DNA of 19,833 nt from Pseudomonadota bacterium (GTDB lineage Bacteria > Pseudomonadota > Alphaproteobacteria > Rhizobiales > Xanthobacteraceae): assembly GCA_023423415.1 (NCBI GenBank), contig JAFAFP010000094.1, forward strand, positions 1-19,833, written 5' to 3'. This document shows positions 7,407 to 15,213 of this stretch, piece after piece. The notes below the pieces were generated by a model. It was not told where the DNA came from and ran no database searches. It worked only from the letters and a program-made list of their open reading frames with translations. The stretch's first letter is position 1; the number at the start of each line of letters is the position of its first letter. Made by a program: the position numbers and the translations under genes.

Positions 7407-9368
7407 TCAGGAACGGTCTTTGACAACACCGAGGTCCAGCGGGCCGCGCTGCACTTCGACATAGATATCCTTCGGAATGCCGGGAAGATCTTTCGGCCCC
7501 TCGCGACGCACGACAACACCCATTTGCGTCCATAGCTCGATCATGCGGCGCAGCCCGTCGGTATAGCTCGCCTCGACATGCAGGCCGGTACCGGCGGCGC
7601 CGCGCGACCAGGCCACCCGCGCATGATAGAAACGCATCCGCTCTTCCGGCGAAAGATCCGCACGCATCATCTGTTTGTAGAAGCCTTCCGGCAGCACATC
7701 GACCGGAAGGAGCGCCGGCCACCATACCGGCGTCGGGAAGCCCTCAGCCGTCAGCACCGACTGGCAACTGAAAGCGTCACCCTGCCAGGGAACCCCCATC
7801 CATCGCGTCAGATCTCCCGGCGCCTGCGGGCCGACAGGCGCGCCGTCTTCGCGACGATGCGTGTTGACGAAGATGTTCTGCGGATTGAGCTGCAAGCCCA
7901 CATCCTGAATGAGACTCTTTCTGTTCGAGATGGAGACGCGGAACGGCAGCGGCGTTTCCTTCGTCGAGCGATAGAGCGCCGCATGACGGACCGGCCAGGT
8001 GATCTCGACACCCGGATGGAATGCACCGCCTGAGCACGCATCCAGAGCCGCGCGGGTGAGCGCTTCGGGTCGCAACGACAACGGCATGTCGTCGAGCTTC
8101 TCGATCTTGTCGGCAGCAGCGTCCTCAAGATCGTTGGTGAACTCGCCTTTGGCCCAATGAGTCAGGATCTTGTGCTGGCTCGGCGTCAGCGTCAGCCAGC
8201 CGGTCGGGCTGCCTGGGAAGTTGACTCCGTCACCCAGCATCGGCGGCAGAGCGTCGGCGCGCACGTCGTCGCCACCCGGTTTGCGGAACGCCGCCAGAAC
8301 CTTTTCGCGTGCGGGTCGAACTTTCTCCGCGGGATCGGACAGCGACTTGATGACGGCCGGATCGGACAGGTCGTCAATGCCAAGCCAGGCTTCGCTGAGA
8401 TAGGAGGCCTGTGCGACCCACTGCATCATGCCGGAGCGCCGCAGGATCGGAAGTACGTCACGCCGGAACGACACGGGCGCAGCGACTGCCTTGATATGGC
8501 CGGAGGCGACCATCGCTTCCCGTGCGGCGTCGTAGAGCGTCACGATCGGCTCGATCTGCGGCGCAAATTTCGGCCCGCAGCAAACGACCCAAGCCGGATC
8601 GCAGTCGATGTCGGTGCCGCCGACGCGGATCGTGGCCTTCACCCAGCCATCGCACCAGTCGTCATGCCACCCATCGTTGTTGGTGAAGTCGCGCACCGGA
8701 TTCTGCGGCAACGCCGAATTGGAGACGCCGTCACCGGGAAAAACCAGCAATCGGCCGGCATCGTCGGTGCGCAGATGACCGAGTGCCACCGGCATCTTCT
8801 TCCAGAACTGACCGGCCATGCGATAGGCCGTTTCACGACCGTCGGCATTCTTCGAAGCGCCGTCGATCCGAACCGGACCTGCATCGATGACGAGCAACTC
8901 TTCGCGGCGGGCCGGCTCGATGTTGGCGTTACGCAGCGCGCCCGGAATGCCGGGGGCATTGTCACCGCCGTCCATCGCATTTGAATAGCCGTACCAGGCC
9001 GCCTTGGTGTTGGCGACGTGCACTGTCCAACGCAGACCATCGGCCGCGCCAAGCTCGCGCACCACGCGCCCCTGATCGTCGTAGCCATACACGCGGAAAC
9101 GCTGAACTTGCTTCTTGACGTGGTTCGGCCCCTGCTTGAACCCACCAGCAGGCTCGTTCAGCAGACCAGGGACTTCCGGCGCGAGAAACCATTCATTGCC
9201 ATTGCCGACGCGTGAAAAGCCGATAGCCGGAAAGATTGCCGCGCGCACAATGCGCGCGCCCGCCGGTGCTGGCTCTTGCGCCTGCACCGGCAGCACCGCT
9301 GCCTTGAAAAGCGATGGCGCAGCAAAGCCGAGTGCAGATGCGCTAATCAGAAAATCGCGGCGCTTCAT
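7407..9368 (-). CDS. LodA/GoxA-family CTQ-dependent amino acid (amine) oxidase with Tat-type signal
   Basis: This 653-residue protein is similar in length to LodA and GoxA, which oxidise lysine or glycine with O2, giving an aldehyde or keto product, ammonia and H2O2. The two cofactor regions are clear: C445 in DACSGGAFHPGVE and W528 in MGVPWQGDAFSCQ correspond to the Cys-Trp pair that becomes cysteine tryptophylquinone (Cys516 and Trp581 in LodA). Other family stretches include VGNGNEWFLAPE and GHLRTDDAGRLLVFPG. The N-terminus is MKRRDFLISAS followed by a hydrophobic stretch to about residue 27 and a VQA cleavage site near residue 30, a twin-arginine-type signal. ATG 9368 has GGAGA nine bases before it. 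The LodB-like gene follows after six bases. Substrate specificity cannot be read. As first gene it probably leads the leftward cluster. Confidence 0.92.
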   Translation of the reverse strand: MKRRDFLISASALGFAAPSLFKAAVLPVQAQEPAPAGARIVRAAIFPAIGFSRVGNGNEWFLAPEVPGLLNEPAGGFKQGPNHVKKQVQRFRVYGYDDQGRVVRELGAADGLRWTVHVANTKAAWYGYSNAMDGGDNAPGIPGALRNANIEPARREELLVIDAGPVRIDGASKNADGRETAYRMAGQFWKKMPVALGHLRTDDAGRLLVFPGDGVSNSALPQNPVRDFTNNDGWHDDWCDGWVKATIRVGGTDIDCDPAWVVCCGPKFAPQIEPIVTLYDAAREAMVASGHIKAVAAPVSFRRDVLPILRRSGMMQWVAQASYLSEAWLGIDDLSDPAVIKSLSDPAEKVRPAREKVLAAFRKPGGDDVRADALPPMLGDGVNFPGSPTGWLTLTPSQHKILTHWAKGEFTNDLEDAAADKIEKLDDMPLSLRPEALTRAALDACSGGAFHPGVEITWPVRHAALYRSTKETPLPFRVSISNRKSLIQDVGLQLNPQNIFVNTHRREDGAPVGPQAPGDLTRWMGVPWQGDAFSCQSVLTAEGFPTPVWWPALLPVDVLPEGFYKQMMRADLSPEERMRFYHARVAWSRGAAGTGLHVEASYTDGLRRMIELWTQMGVVVRREGPKDLPGIPKDIYVEVQRGPLDLGVVKDRS

Positions 9369-9505
9369 GAGAGAGTATCTCCAGTCGACGATCCGCTAGC
9401 GCGTGTGGCATCGCATAGCGGCTTCGGGAAATCATTGAATCGACAACCGACCATTGGCCGAGGGCGGGCATCCAACAGATCGCGCATTCGGACACGATCA
9501 GTGAA

Positions 9506-9550
9506 CGAGACAATTCAGTAGGTAAAATTATTTAACAGGTAATTGTCTCG
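9506..9550. promoter_or_regulatory. 10-bp inverted repeat with AT-rich near-palindromic core, candidate control site of lodA-like operon
   Basis: Perfect arms CGAGACAATT (9506-9515) and AATTGTCTCG (9541-9550) flank 25 bases. Within them, GTAAAATTATTTAAC (9522-9536) is itself a palindrome with one mismatched pair around a central base. The element lies about 140-180 bp upstream of the lodA-like start. It could bind a dimeric or tetrameric regulator. No -35/-10 pair is convincing. Confidence 0.45.
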
Positions 9551-9868
9551 CGTGCGGCGATCCGAAGAGGAGTACTAAATGTCCATGTCAGGTTAACGCA
9601 GGCCATTCATTGCACCCAACATTGGTGGAGAAAAACGCACATGCACACACCACGCCGCAAGGCGAATGATCGCCACCAATCCCGTGTCGGAAGATGTAAT
9701 ACAAACGCAGGGAAAGTTGCGCGGGCGAGAATGCAGTTCTGCGCGACGTGAAGATTGGCTTTGAACACACCACCGTCCGCATCATCTTTCATTTGACCCA
9801 AGACGCATTGGCCTGGCCCGTCGCCCGGATTGAAACACAGGGGACATGGACGCCGGCCGGCACCAATC

Positions 9869-9997
9869 GGCGTCCTCACAACCGATGCGAACGACGAGGT
9901 CGCTTGGGTGCGTCAGCACGCGATGCTTATGGACCTGACCACGCCCGCGCGATCGATGATCACCGCGCTGGCTGAAGCGCCTCTTGCTTCGCAATGA
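9869..9997 (+). pseudogene. Possible C-terminal remnant of an unrecognised gene
   Basis: The frame from about 9869 to the TGA at 9995-9997 encodes 42 residues (VAWVRQHAMLMDLTTPARS and surrounding) with mostly G or C at third codon positions, as in real genes here. It has no start, and the same frame is closed by a stop at 9794-9796 further upstream. It may be the tail of a decayed or frameshifted gene; a preceding frame through 9748-9860 could be the earlier part. I do not recognise the family. Chance is a real alternative. Confidence 0.2.
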
Positions 9998-10086
9998 AGA
10001 GAGAAAAAGCTGGGTGTTTTTTCGGAACAGTCACTGATCCCGCGTCGGAAGGAAGCGGGACGCTTCTGTCCAAATGCTTGAAACTG

Positions 10087-10162
<76 letters not shown>

Positions 10163-10200
10163 CGGGCCAGTCACTCGCCCTGAAGGCGAAAGCGCCGCCC

Positions 10201-10228
10201 GTTTAGCAAAGCGGCGGCGAGGTGTCCA
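10201..10228 (-). promoter_or_regulatory. Weak sigma-70-type promoter candidate for tRNA-Lys
   Basis: On the minus strand TGGACA (10223-10228) and CTAAAC (10201-10206) are separated by 16 bases, followed by a GC-rich discriminator (GGGCGGCGC). The predicted transcript would start about 30 bases before the tRNA. The -35 is one base from TTGACA; the -10 is poor. Confidence 0.3.
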
Positions 10229-10490
10229 GCAAAGCCGAACACGAATAGGGATAAAAATCTTACCGGCCTGAAAACGAAGCGCTCCCATCCCGATCCGGAC
10301 GGCAGTGCAATTGCTCGGTTTCCGGTCGCGTGGTCCGTCCGGGTCCAGGTTCCGGCACCTTCGCAGACCATGAGGCCGCACGCCCCTGAGCCGGGCATCC
10401 CAGGCCGGCCCCGGCTCGTGGCGCCAATACTCGGGACATCCAGGCGGTGCGTGGCTAGGACTCTGGTCTTTGCCAGAATAGAAAAAGGAA

Positions 10491-10520
10491 AGGCCGCCGG
10501 GCGGGGGGTCCCGGCGGCCT
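10491..10520 (-). terminator. Rho-independent terminator of the LTXXQ-like gene
   Basis: A perfect 11-bp GC stem, AGGCCGCCGGG/CCCGGCGGCCT, with an 8-base loop is followed on the minus strand by TTTCCTTTTTCT. It lies 54 bases beyond the stop of the leftward small periplasmic protein, as expected for its terminator. Confidence 0.88.
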
Positions 10521-10574
10521 CCTGTCACGGCGATCGGGGGCTGGGGGCTTTTGAGATCGCCGCTCCTAAACTCT

Positions 10575-11072
10575 TTATCGATGCCCGCCTGGCCGGCCGA
10601 CACCGTGCTGCCGCATCAGCCGGCGGCCCAGCACCTCCATACGGCGCTTCTGCGCCTCGTCGAGGCTACGATAGAGCGGCTCGGACGCATCCGCGAGACG
10701 CTTGAGACCCGCGGCGCGGGTGCTCATGGCGTCGGAGGCATTGCGCAGACGCTGGATCGGATCCGGGCGGTCGCTGGCTTCCGCCCGCTCACGCCGCTGC
10801 GCCGCGAGTTGCGCACGAGTTTTGGCGAGATCCCGCAAAGCCGCTTCAACCGGCGGCCAGTTCTTCTCCTGATCGGCATTGAGTTTCAGGCCAGCATGCA
10901 ATGCAGCAATTCGTGCATCGAGAAATGCAGCCCGATCATCCGGCGACATTCGCTCGCGGCGTTCGACACGATCACGGCTCACACCGTCCGTTGTCGCTGT
11001 TTGCTGAGCCAGAGCGGCGGTGGACAGCACGACACTCGCCGCAACAAGTCCCGTCGCTATGATCTTCAACAT
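10575..11072 (-). CDS. LTXXQ/Spy-CpxP-like small periplasmic protein
   Basis: This 165-residue exported helical protein has a Sec signal peptide at residues 1-22 (core ATGLVAASVVLSTA, cleavage ALA/QQ) and then long charged helices. The LTXXQ-type motif appears as LNADQEKNWPPVEAALR (64-80), and a related turn recurs at SLDEAQKRRM (136-145). Members of this broad family include the Spy and CpxP chaperones; in alphaproteobacteria most are uncharacterised. GGAG about seven bases before ATG 11072 supports the start. It faces away from the TAXI binding-protein gene, sharing a 248-bp upstream region, and has a strong terminator. A paralogue lies at 14608-15006. The chaperone role is only by family. 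Confidence 0.8.
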   Translation of the reverse strand: MLKIIATGLVAASVVLSTAALAQQTATTDGVSRDRVERRERMSPDDRAAFLDARIAALHAGLKLNADQEKNWPPVEAALRDLAKTRAQLAAQRRERAEASDRPDPIQRLRNASDAMSTRAAGLKRLADASEPLYRSLDEAQKRRMEVLGRRLMRQHGVGRPGGHR

Positions 11073-11320
11073 CGCTCCGCTCCATCACCGCGATTGCTTG
11101 GATCAAGAAGCTAAACCGCCTGCGCCAATCGGCAACTTAATTATCGGACAGGTTCCAGACCGGGCGGATTCCGCCGCGACTAACGCGCGGCGATTTGCCA
11201 CTTTGCCGCCGCTTTTTGCGGGAGCGCAGCCCACAGGATGGGTTACACTCCCGGCATACCGCGGATCCGCCAAGCCGGATATCGCGGACAAAACGAAGAA
11301 TTTACTAGGGAGAATTTGAG
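11073..11320. promoter_or_regulatory. Divergent upstream region of the LTXXQ-like gene and the TAXI transporter genes
   Basis: These 248 bases separate two divergent starts and must hold both promoters. I see no clear -35/-10 pair. An imperfect inverted repeat, CCGCGGATCCG against CGGATATCGCGG, lies at about 11259-11287, some 40 bases upstream of the TAXI gene start. Confidence 0.4.
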
Positions 11321-12367
11321 ATGCAGAGGATGAAAGGCGGCCAATGGCCCGTCCTGTCGGCGGCAACGCTTGCGGCCGTTCTTGTTGCGGCATCGATACC
11401 GTCCGCACAGGCGCAAGAACGCAAATCAATCCGGCTCGCCACGGCAAGCGTCGATACATACGGCTACAAGGTCGCGGCGTCGCTGGTGAAGATCGCCGAG
11501 GAAGCCCTGGGCGGCGAGTACACCGTCACCGTCAATCCCTATCCGGCGACCACCGCCGCGATGAAGGCGACCATGGATGGCAATGCCGAGCTCGGTTACA
11601 CCGCCGATATCGGCATGACCGAACTTTATAACGGCGAAGCCGCGTTCAAGAACTACAAGCCCGGCAAGGGCATGCTGATCCACACCTGGTACGCTTATCC
11701 GATGGAGACATTCATCGCGGTGCCTGCGGAAAAGGCAGCGCAATACAAATGCCTCAAGGATCTCAGCGGCAAGCCGACCTTCTTCTCGCCCGCGGGCTTC
11801 ATGAACTGGGCAAACTTCCAGCGCACCTACAAAGCCTTGGGCTACGACTTCAAGCACGTTCAGATCGATCCGAAGACGCAGGCCGATGCGTTGAAGGCCG
11901 GCACGATCGCGGCCTCTGTCGCCTACACCACGGCGGGTGCATCGCTCGTTCCATACTGGAAGGAAACCGAAATCCGGATGGACGTGAAGATCGTCAATCC
12001 ATGCCCGGATGAGATCGAGAAGCTGAAGACCGCCGGCCTCGGCGTTGTCGAGGTCAACCCGAAGGTCTTCACGAAGGATGTCGGCGTTCCCAAGATCAAC
12101 GGCGTGCCGATCCTGTTCGCCTTCAACATGCGCGCGGACATGCCGGAAGACGTCGTGTACCGGCTGCTCAGCGGTCTCTACAAGAATAGAGACGCACTGG
12201 TGAAAGCCGATCCCGGCTTCGCTCCGATGGCGAAGGACTTCGTCGGCATGCAAGTGGGCGGCATCAGCGCCAATCCCAACGTTCCGGTTCATCCCGGACT
12301 TGCGAAGTTCCTGAAGGAACACAAGGCCTGGAACGACAAGTGGAAGATCGCCGGCAGCGCAGGCTGA
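11321..12367 (+). CDS. TAXI family TRAP transporter solute-binding protein
   Basis: This is the periplasmic receptor of a TAXI-type TRAP transporter, 348 residues. The Sec signal peptide covers residues 1-31 (core AATLAAVLVAASIPSA, cleavage AQA/QE). The mature part begins with the beta strand KSIRLATASVDTYGYKVAASL and continues with the family pattern VNPYPATTAAMKATMDGNAELGYTADIG, given here in pieces, and a middle domain with YAYPMETFIAVPA. TAXI proteins differ from DctP; the few studied bind glutamate/glutamine or other acids, so no substrate is assigned. AGGGAG eight bases before ATG 11321 supports the start. The partner permease gene follows after 152 bp, separated by a strong hairpin. 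Confidence 0.93.
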   Translation: MQRMKGGQWPVLSAATLAAVLVAASIPSAQAQERKSIRLATASVDTYGYKVAASLVKIAEEALGGEYTVTVNPYPATTAAMKATMDGNAELGYTADIGMTELYNGEAAFKNYKPGKGMLIHTWYAYPMETFIAVPAEKAAQYKCLKDLSGKPTFFSPAGFMNWANFQRTYKALGYDFKHVQIDPKTQADALKAGTIAASVAYTTAGASLVPYWKETEIRMDVKIVNPCPDEIEKLKTAGLGVVEVNPKVFTKDVGVPKINGVPILFAFNMRADMPEDVVYRLLSGLYKNRDALVKADPGFAPMAKDFVGMQVGGISANPNVPVHPGLAKFLKEHKAWNDKWKIAGSAG

Positions 12368-12389
12368 TCGGATCGAGACACTGAACGGG

Positions 12390-12422
12390 GCGAGACGGGC
12401 GTTGCAGGACGCACCGTCTCGC
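12390..12422 (+). repeat. Strong intercistronic hairpin between TAXI binding protein and permease genes
   Basis: GCGAGACGG GCGT pairs with ACGC a CCGTCTCGC: 13 base pairs with one bulged A and a 6-base loop. There is no following U-run, so full termination is unlikely. Such stems often protect the upstream message, which would give more binding protein than permease. Confidence 0.6.
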
Positions 12423-12519
12423 ATGCGTTACGCGTGGCTGTCGGCACGACCGTCAAACGCACGTCGCGACGATGACATGGCCTTCAAACGATAAAAAAGA
12501 ACACCGGGGATGAGACGAC

Positions 12520-14526
12520 ATGGCGTCTGAGGCAATCAAGAAGCAGTTCAGTCTGAACAATTTGATCCTTGCACTGTCGGCTTTGCAACTCGGCTGGTTG
12601 CTCTGGTATTTCTACACGGGATCGGGCGGGCCGCAGGAACTGGTCGCGCATCTCATCCCGATCACCATCGTCCTGCAAATCCTGTTCATGTATCGCGAGG
12701 GCTATCTGTACCCATGGCTGCCGCCGCGCGTGAACGATGCGCTCATCATCATCTATCTCGCGATCGCGGCTTATGCCTTTTGGCATTTCTATTGGGAGTT
12801 TGAGGAGATCGCCATCTACCGGCAGGGATCCTACACAACCGAAGACTTCATCTGCGGGCTATTGATTTTCCTCCTTGTGATGGAGTTGTCCCGTCTCGCC
12901 CACCCGGCCCTTTTCTGGATCAACATCATCCTGATTGTCTACACGCTCTACGGTTATCTCAGCCCGCTCGATTTCTTCTGGCATCCCGGCACGACCTTTC
13001 ATCGCGTGGTCACATCAAGCACGGTGGAGATGTCCACGGGCATCTATGGTATCTACGGCCAGATCGCATTGACCGTCATCGCCGCGTTCCTGCTGCTCGC
13101 CGCCGCAGCGCGTGGCTTTGGCGCGCAGAGCGCGATGATCAACGTGATGCGCCGTCTCGCGGGGCGCTCGCGGCAGATGGTGCCGCAGACCGCGGTGCTC
13201 GGCTCGCTCGCGGTCGGCACCATATCGGGCAGCGGCTCGGCCAATGCTGTGGTGGTGGGCAGCATCACCATCCCGCTGATGAAACGCTATGGCGTGCCGG
13301 GCGCCTTCGCCGCCGCGGTTGAAACAGCCGCATCGATGGGCGGTCTCCTCATGCCGCCGATGATGGGCATCGGCGCCTTCCTGATGTCGCAGTTTCTCGG
13401 CGTGCCCTATTGGGACGTGGTTGCGCGCGGCTTCGCGCTTGCCGCGGTTTATTACATCGCACTGGCGCTCGCGGTTTATCTCCTCTGCGTGCGGCTGCTG
13501 CCGCGCGACGAAATCGTTCCGCCGCCTGTCGTCACCTACGACCAGATCAAGACCGGCATCTTCTTTCTCTCGGTGCTGTTCCTGATCGTGCTGATGAGCT
13601 ACGGCGGCGTCGGCGAACTGCTCGCAGCGCTCTATACCGCGGTCTTCATGTTTGCACTGCTGATGCTGGCGTTCCTCTATTTCAAATATGTGTTGAAGGA
13701 CCCCGAGGTCGCCAAGGAATCGCTGGTCGAGAACATCCGGCTGTCGATCGAGACGCACGGCGACATGACGTCCTATCTGACGCTGCTGCTGGCGACGCTC
13801 GGCATCATGATCGGTCTGTTCACCGTGACCGGCTTCATCAATCGCATGGGCGCCACCCTGCTCGATCTCGGCGCATGGAACATCATGGCCATGATCTTCA
13901 TGGCCTATATTTTTGGCTGGCTGGTCGGCGCAGGACTGCCGCCAACCGCGACCTACATCATCGGTGCGGTCATTATCGTGCAGCCGCTGGTGAACCTGGG
14001 CGTCAATCCTTGGGTAGCGCACTTCTTCGTATTCCTGCTGTCGGTATGGGGCGAGCTATCGCCACCGACATCATTGACAGCCGCGGTGTCTGCCCGCATC
14101 GCCGAAACCTCATTCATGAAGACGATGTGGATCGCATTGAAAATCTGCCTGCCGATCACGCTGATGACGTTTGCGATCTTCACGCGCTCGAACATGGTGA
14201 TCACGACCGGCTGGCTACAGATCGTCGATACCGTGTTGGTGCTGATCGGCACCTGCGCCCTCGCCTTCGCGATGTTCGGCCGGTTCACTGCGCATACGGC
14301 TGCCGATATCGCGTTGCGGCTGGTGCTCGCGGCTCTTGCCGCATTCGTGCTGTTCCATCCGAACGACACCTGGGCGCTGGCGGCTTCGCCGCTCTGCGCA
14401 ATTCTCATGATCGCCGGCATCCTGCGTCATCACATGGCAGCACCGCCCGCCATGCTCGAAGCTGAAACAGCCGACACCAGTCAGGACCTGTCGGCGCTGG
14501 TGATGGAAGCAAAACGCGAAATGTGA
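12520..14526 (+). CDS. TRAP transporter fused permease (4TM/12TM, DctQM type)
   Basis: This is the membrane component that works with TAXI receptors: a DctQ-like and a DctM-like part in one 668-residue inner-membrane chain. The N-terminal third has about four to five helices (residues 12-150). The DctM part carries the signatures TISGSGSANAVVVGSITIP (234-252) and AAVETAASMGGLLMPPMMG (265-283), followed by many further helices. The C-terminal region adds extra membrane segments (about 545-625), as usual in this class. ATG 12520 is chosen; GGGGAT lies upstream, slightly far, and no nearer start is better. It is in the same direction as the TAXI gene and is followed by a terminator. Confidence 0.94.
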   Translation: MASEAIKKQFSLNNLILALSALQLGWLLWYFYTGSGGPQELVAHLIPITIVLQILFMYREGYLYPWLPPRVNDALIIIYLAIAAYAFWHFYWEFEEIAIYRQGSYTTEDFICGLLIFLLVMELSRLAHPALFWINIILIVYTLYGYLSPLDFFWHPGTTFHRVVTSSTVEMSTGIYGIYGQIALTVIAAFLLLAAAARGFGAQSAMINVMRRLAGRSRQMVPQTAVLGSLAVGTISGSGSANAVVVGSITIPLMKRYGVPGAFAAAVETAASMGGLLMPPMMGIGAFLMSQFLGVPYWDVVARGFALAAVYYIALALAVYLLCVRLLPRDEIVPPPVVTYDQIKTGIFFLSVLFLIVLMSYGGVGELLAALYTAVFMFALLMLAFLYFKYVLKDPEVAKESLVENIRLSIETHGDMTSYLTLLLATLGIMIGLFTVTGFINRMGATLLDLGAWNIMAMIFMAYIFGWLVGAGLPPTATYIIGAVIIVQPLVNLGVNPWVAHFFVFLLSVWGELSPPTSLTAAVSARIAETSFMKTMWIALKICLPITLMTFAIFTRSNMVITTGWLQIVDTVLVLIGTCALAFAMFGRFTAHTAADIALRLVLAALAAFVLFHPNDTWALAASPLCAILMIAGILRHHMAAPPAMLEAETADTSQDLSALVMEAKREM

Positions 14527-14538
14527 GGCAAAAAGAAA

Positions 14539-14562
14539 AAGGGCCGCTCGATAGCGGCCCTT
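14539..14562. terminator. Terminator between convergent TAXI permease and LTXXQ-like genes
   Basis: AAGGGCCGCT/AGCGGCCCTT is a 10-bp stem with a CGAT loop. On the minus strand it is followed by TTTCTTTTTG, a good rho-independent terminator for the leftward gene. On the plus strand the tail is poor, but the stem follows the permease stop by 12 bases and may serve both. Confidence 0.85.
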
Positions 14563-14607
14563 CCTGACATGCATTACGCAGCGGTCAATTCCCACCCAAG
14601 GAAACAG

Positions 14608-15006
14608 TTATTCGAAACGTGCTGCCAGGCTGCCAAAGCCCATCGCACGCGCCATCTGAATGGCGTCCCGCTTCTGATACTGATCGAGCGAATTCACCAG
14701 CGGCCGTGCAGCGGCGACCAGCCGGCCCATCGAGCCCGCATTCGAGGCGATCTCACCGACGCGATTGCGGACACGGCGGACAAAGCCCGGCCGATCTTCA
14801 TCGCTTCCGGTGCCCTCGCTCTCACGCGCCATCGCACGCAACGCGGCTTCGACGCGGGGCCAATGCTTGTACTGCTCCGGCGTCAGACGCAGAGCCGATT
14901 TGAAACGCGAAATTCCACTTTCCAGCTGAGGATTTGTCTGAGCTGTCGCTTGAACCGACCCCGCCAAAACCAGCGCGAACAGGCCGACGATGAACGCCTT
15001 CCACAT
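14608..15006 (-). CDS. LTXXQ-like small periplasmic protein, paralogue of the one at 10575-11072
   Basis: This 132-residue protein has a Sec signal peptide at 1-22 (MWKAFIVGLFALVLAGSVQ, cleavage ATA/QT). It contains an exact LTXXQ motif, LTPEQ at 41-45, in ALRLTPEQYKHWPRVEAALR. The match to the paralogue is visible in two blocks: LxxxQxxxWPxVEAALR, and a C-terminal block with RPLVNSLDQYQKRDAIQMA against EPLYRSLDEAQKRRMEVLG. ATG 15006 is chosen because GGAG lies eight bases upstream and the signal peptide begins there; a longer frame to 15069 lacks such support. It is convergent with the TAXI permease. Molecular function is unknown; periplasmic chaperone or stress sensing is only suggested by the family. 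Confidence 0.78.
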   Translation of the reverse strand: MWKAFIVGLFALVLAGSVQATAQTNPQLESGISRFKSALRLTPEQYKHWPRVEAALRAMARESEGTGSDEDRPGFVRRVRNRVGEIASNAGSMGRLVAAARPLVNSLDQYQKRDAIQMARAMGFGSLAARFE

Positions 15007-15155
15007 CAAGTCCACTCCACGTTTTTTATTGATTGCTGCAACGCGGAATAAACGATCGGGCGACCTCAAACAACCCGAACGGGAAAAGGTTCGTGGTAAA
15101 TACGATCAAGAAATCTTTCAGTAACCACCAGATATTGCGGCACAAGCGCGGCAAG

Positions 15156-15185
15156 CTGACGGCGCAGCCAAGGCCGCGCCGTCAG
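15156..15185. repeat. 10-bp inverted repeat downstream of leuA
   Basis: CTGACGGCGC/GCGCCGTCAG with a 10-base loop lies 29 bases past the leuA stop. No U-run follows on either strand, so it is a weak terminator candidate or an end-stabilising stem. Confidence 0.5.
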
Positions 15186-15213
15186 TAAAGCGTTTGAGCG
15201 AGGGAATCGCGAT

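Larger units (their letters stand above)
9369..10086. other. Long intergenic region upstream of the LodA-like gene
   Basis: These 718 bases between lodA-like and tRNA-Lys carry an AT-rich inverted repeat at 9506-9550 and a short stretch with strong coding bias at 9869-9997, both listed separately. Apart from these I see no recognisable gene. The AT content around 9510-9545 is much higher than in the rest of the window, consistent with a control region or with inserted DNA. Confidence 0.5.
10163..10574. other. Intergenic region between tRNA-Lys and an LTXXQ-like gene
   Basis: No gene is supported in these 412 bases. The end next to the tRNA should hold the tRNA promoter and the other end holds the terminator of the LTXXQ-like gene, both listed separately. 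Confidence 0.55.

Noticed and set aside
9621..9680. Inverted repeat ATTGGTGG/CCACCAAT with a 44-base gap
   Set aside because: Eight-base arms so far apart are expected by chance in a region of this length.
9607..9879. Minus-strand frame of 90 codons containing several cysteines
   Set aside because: No ribosome site, no recognisable motif, and it runs against a stretch with better coding bias on the other strand. Not strong enough to call.
11426..12424. 332-codon minus-strand frame opposite the TAXI binding protein
   Set aside because: Antisense shadow; the plus-strand protein has a signal peptide, ribosome site and family motifs.
13015..14022. Long minus-strand frame opposite the TAXI permease, rich in His, Gln and Arg
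   Set aside because: It is the antisense shadow of a clear membrane protein, with no ribosome site or motif.
13410..14465. Plus-strand frame of 351 codons inside the permease gene
   Set aside because: It is a second frame of the same gene; the in-frame product has the TRAP motifs and membrane segments, and this one does not.
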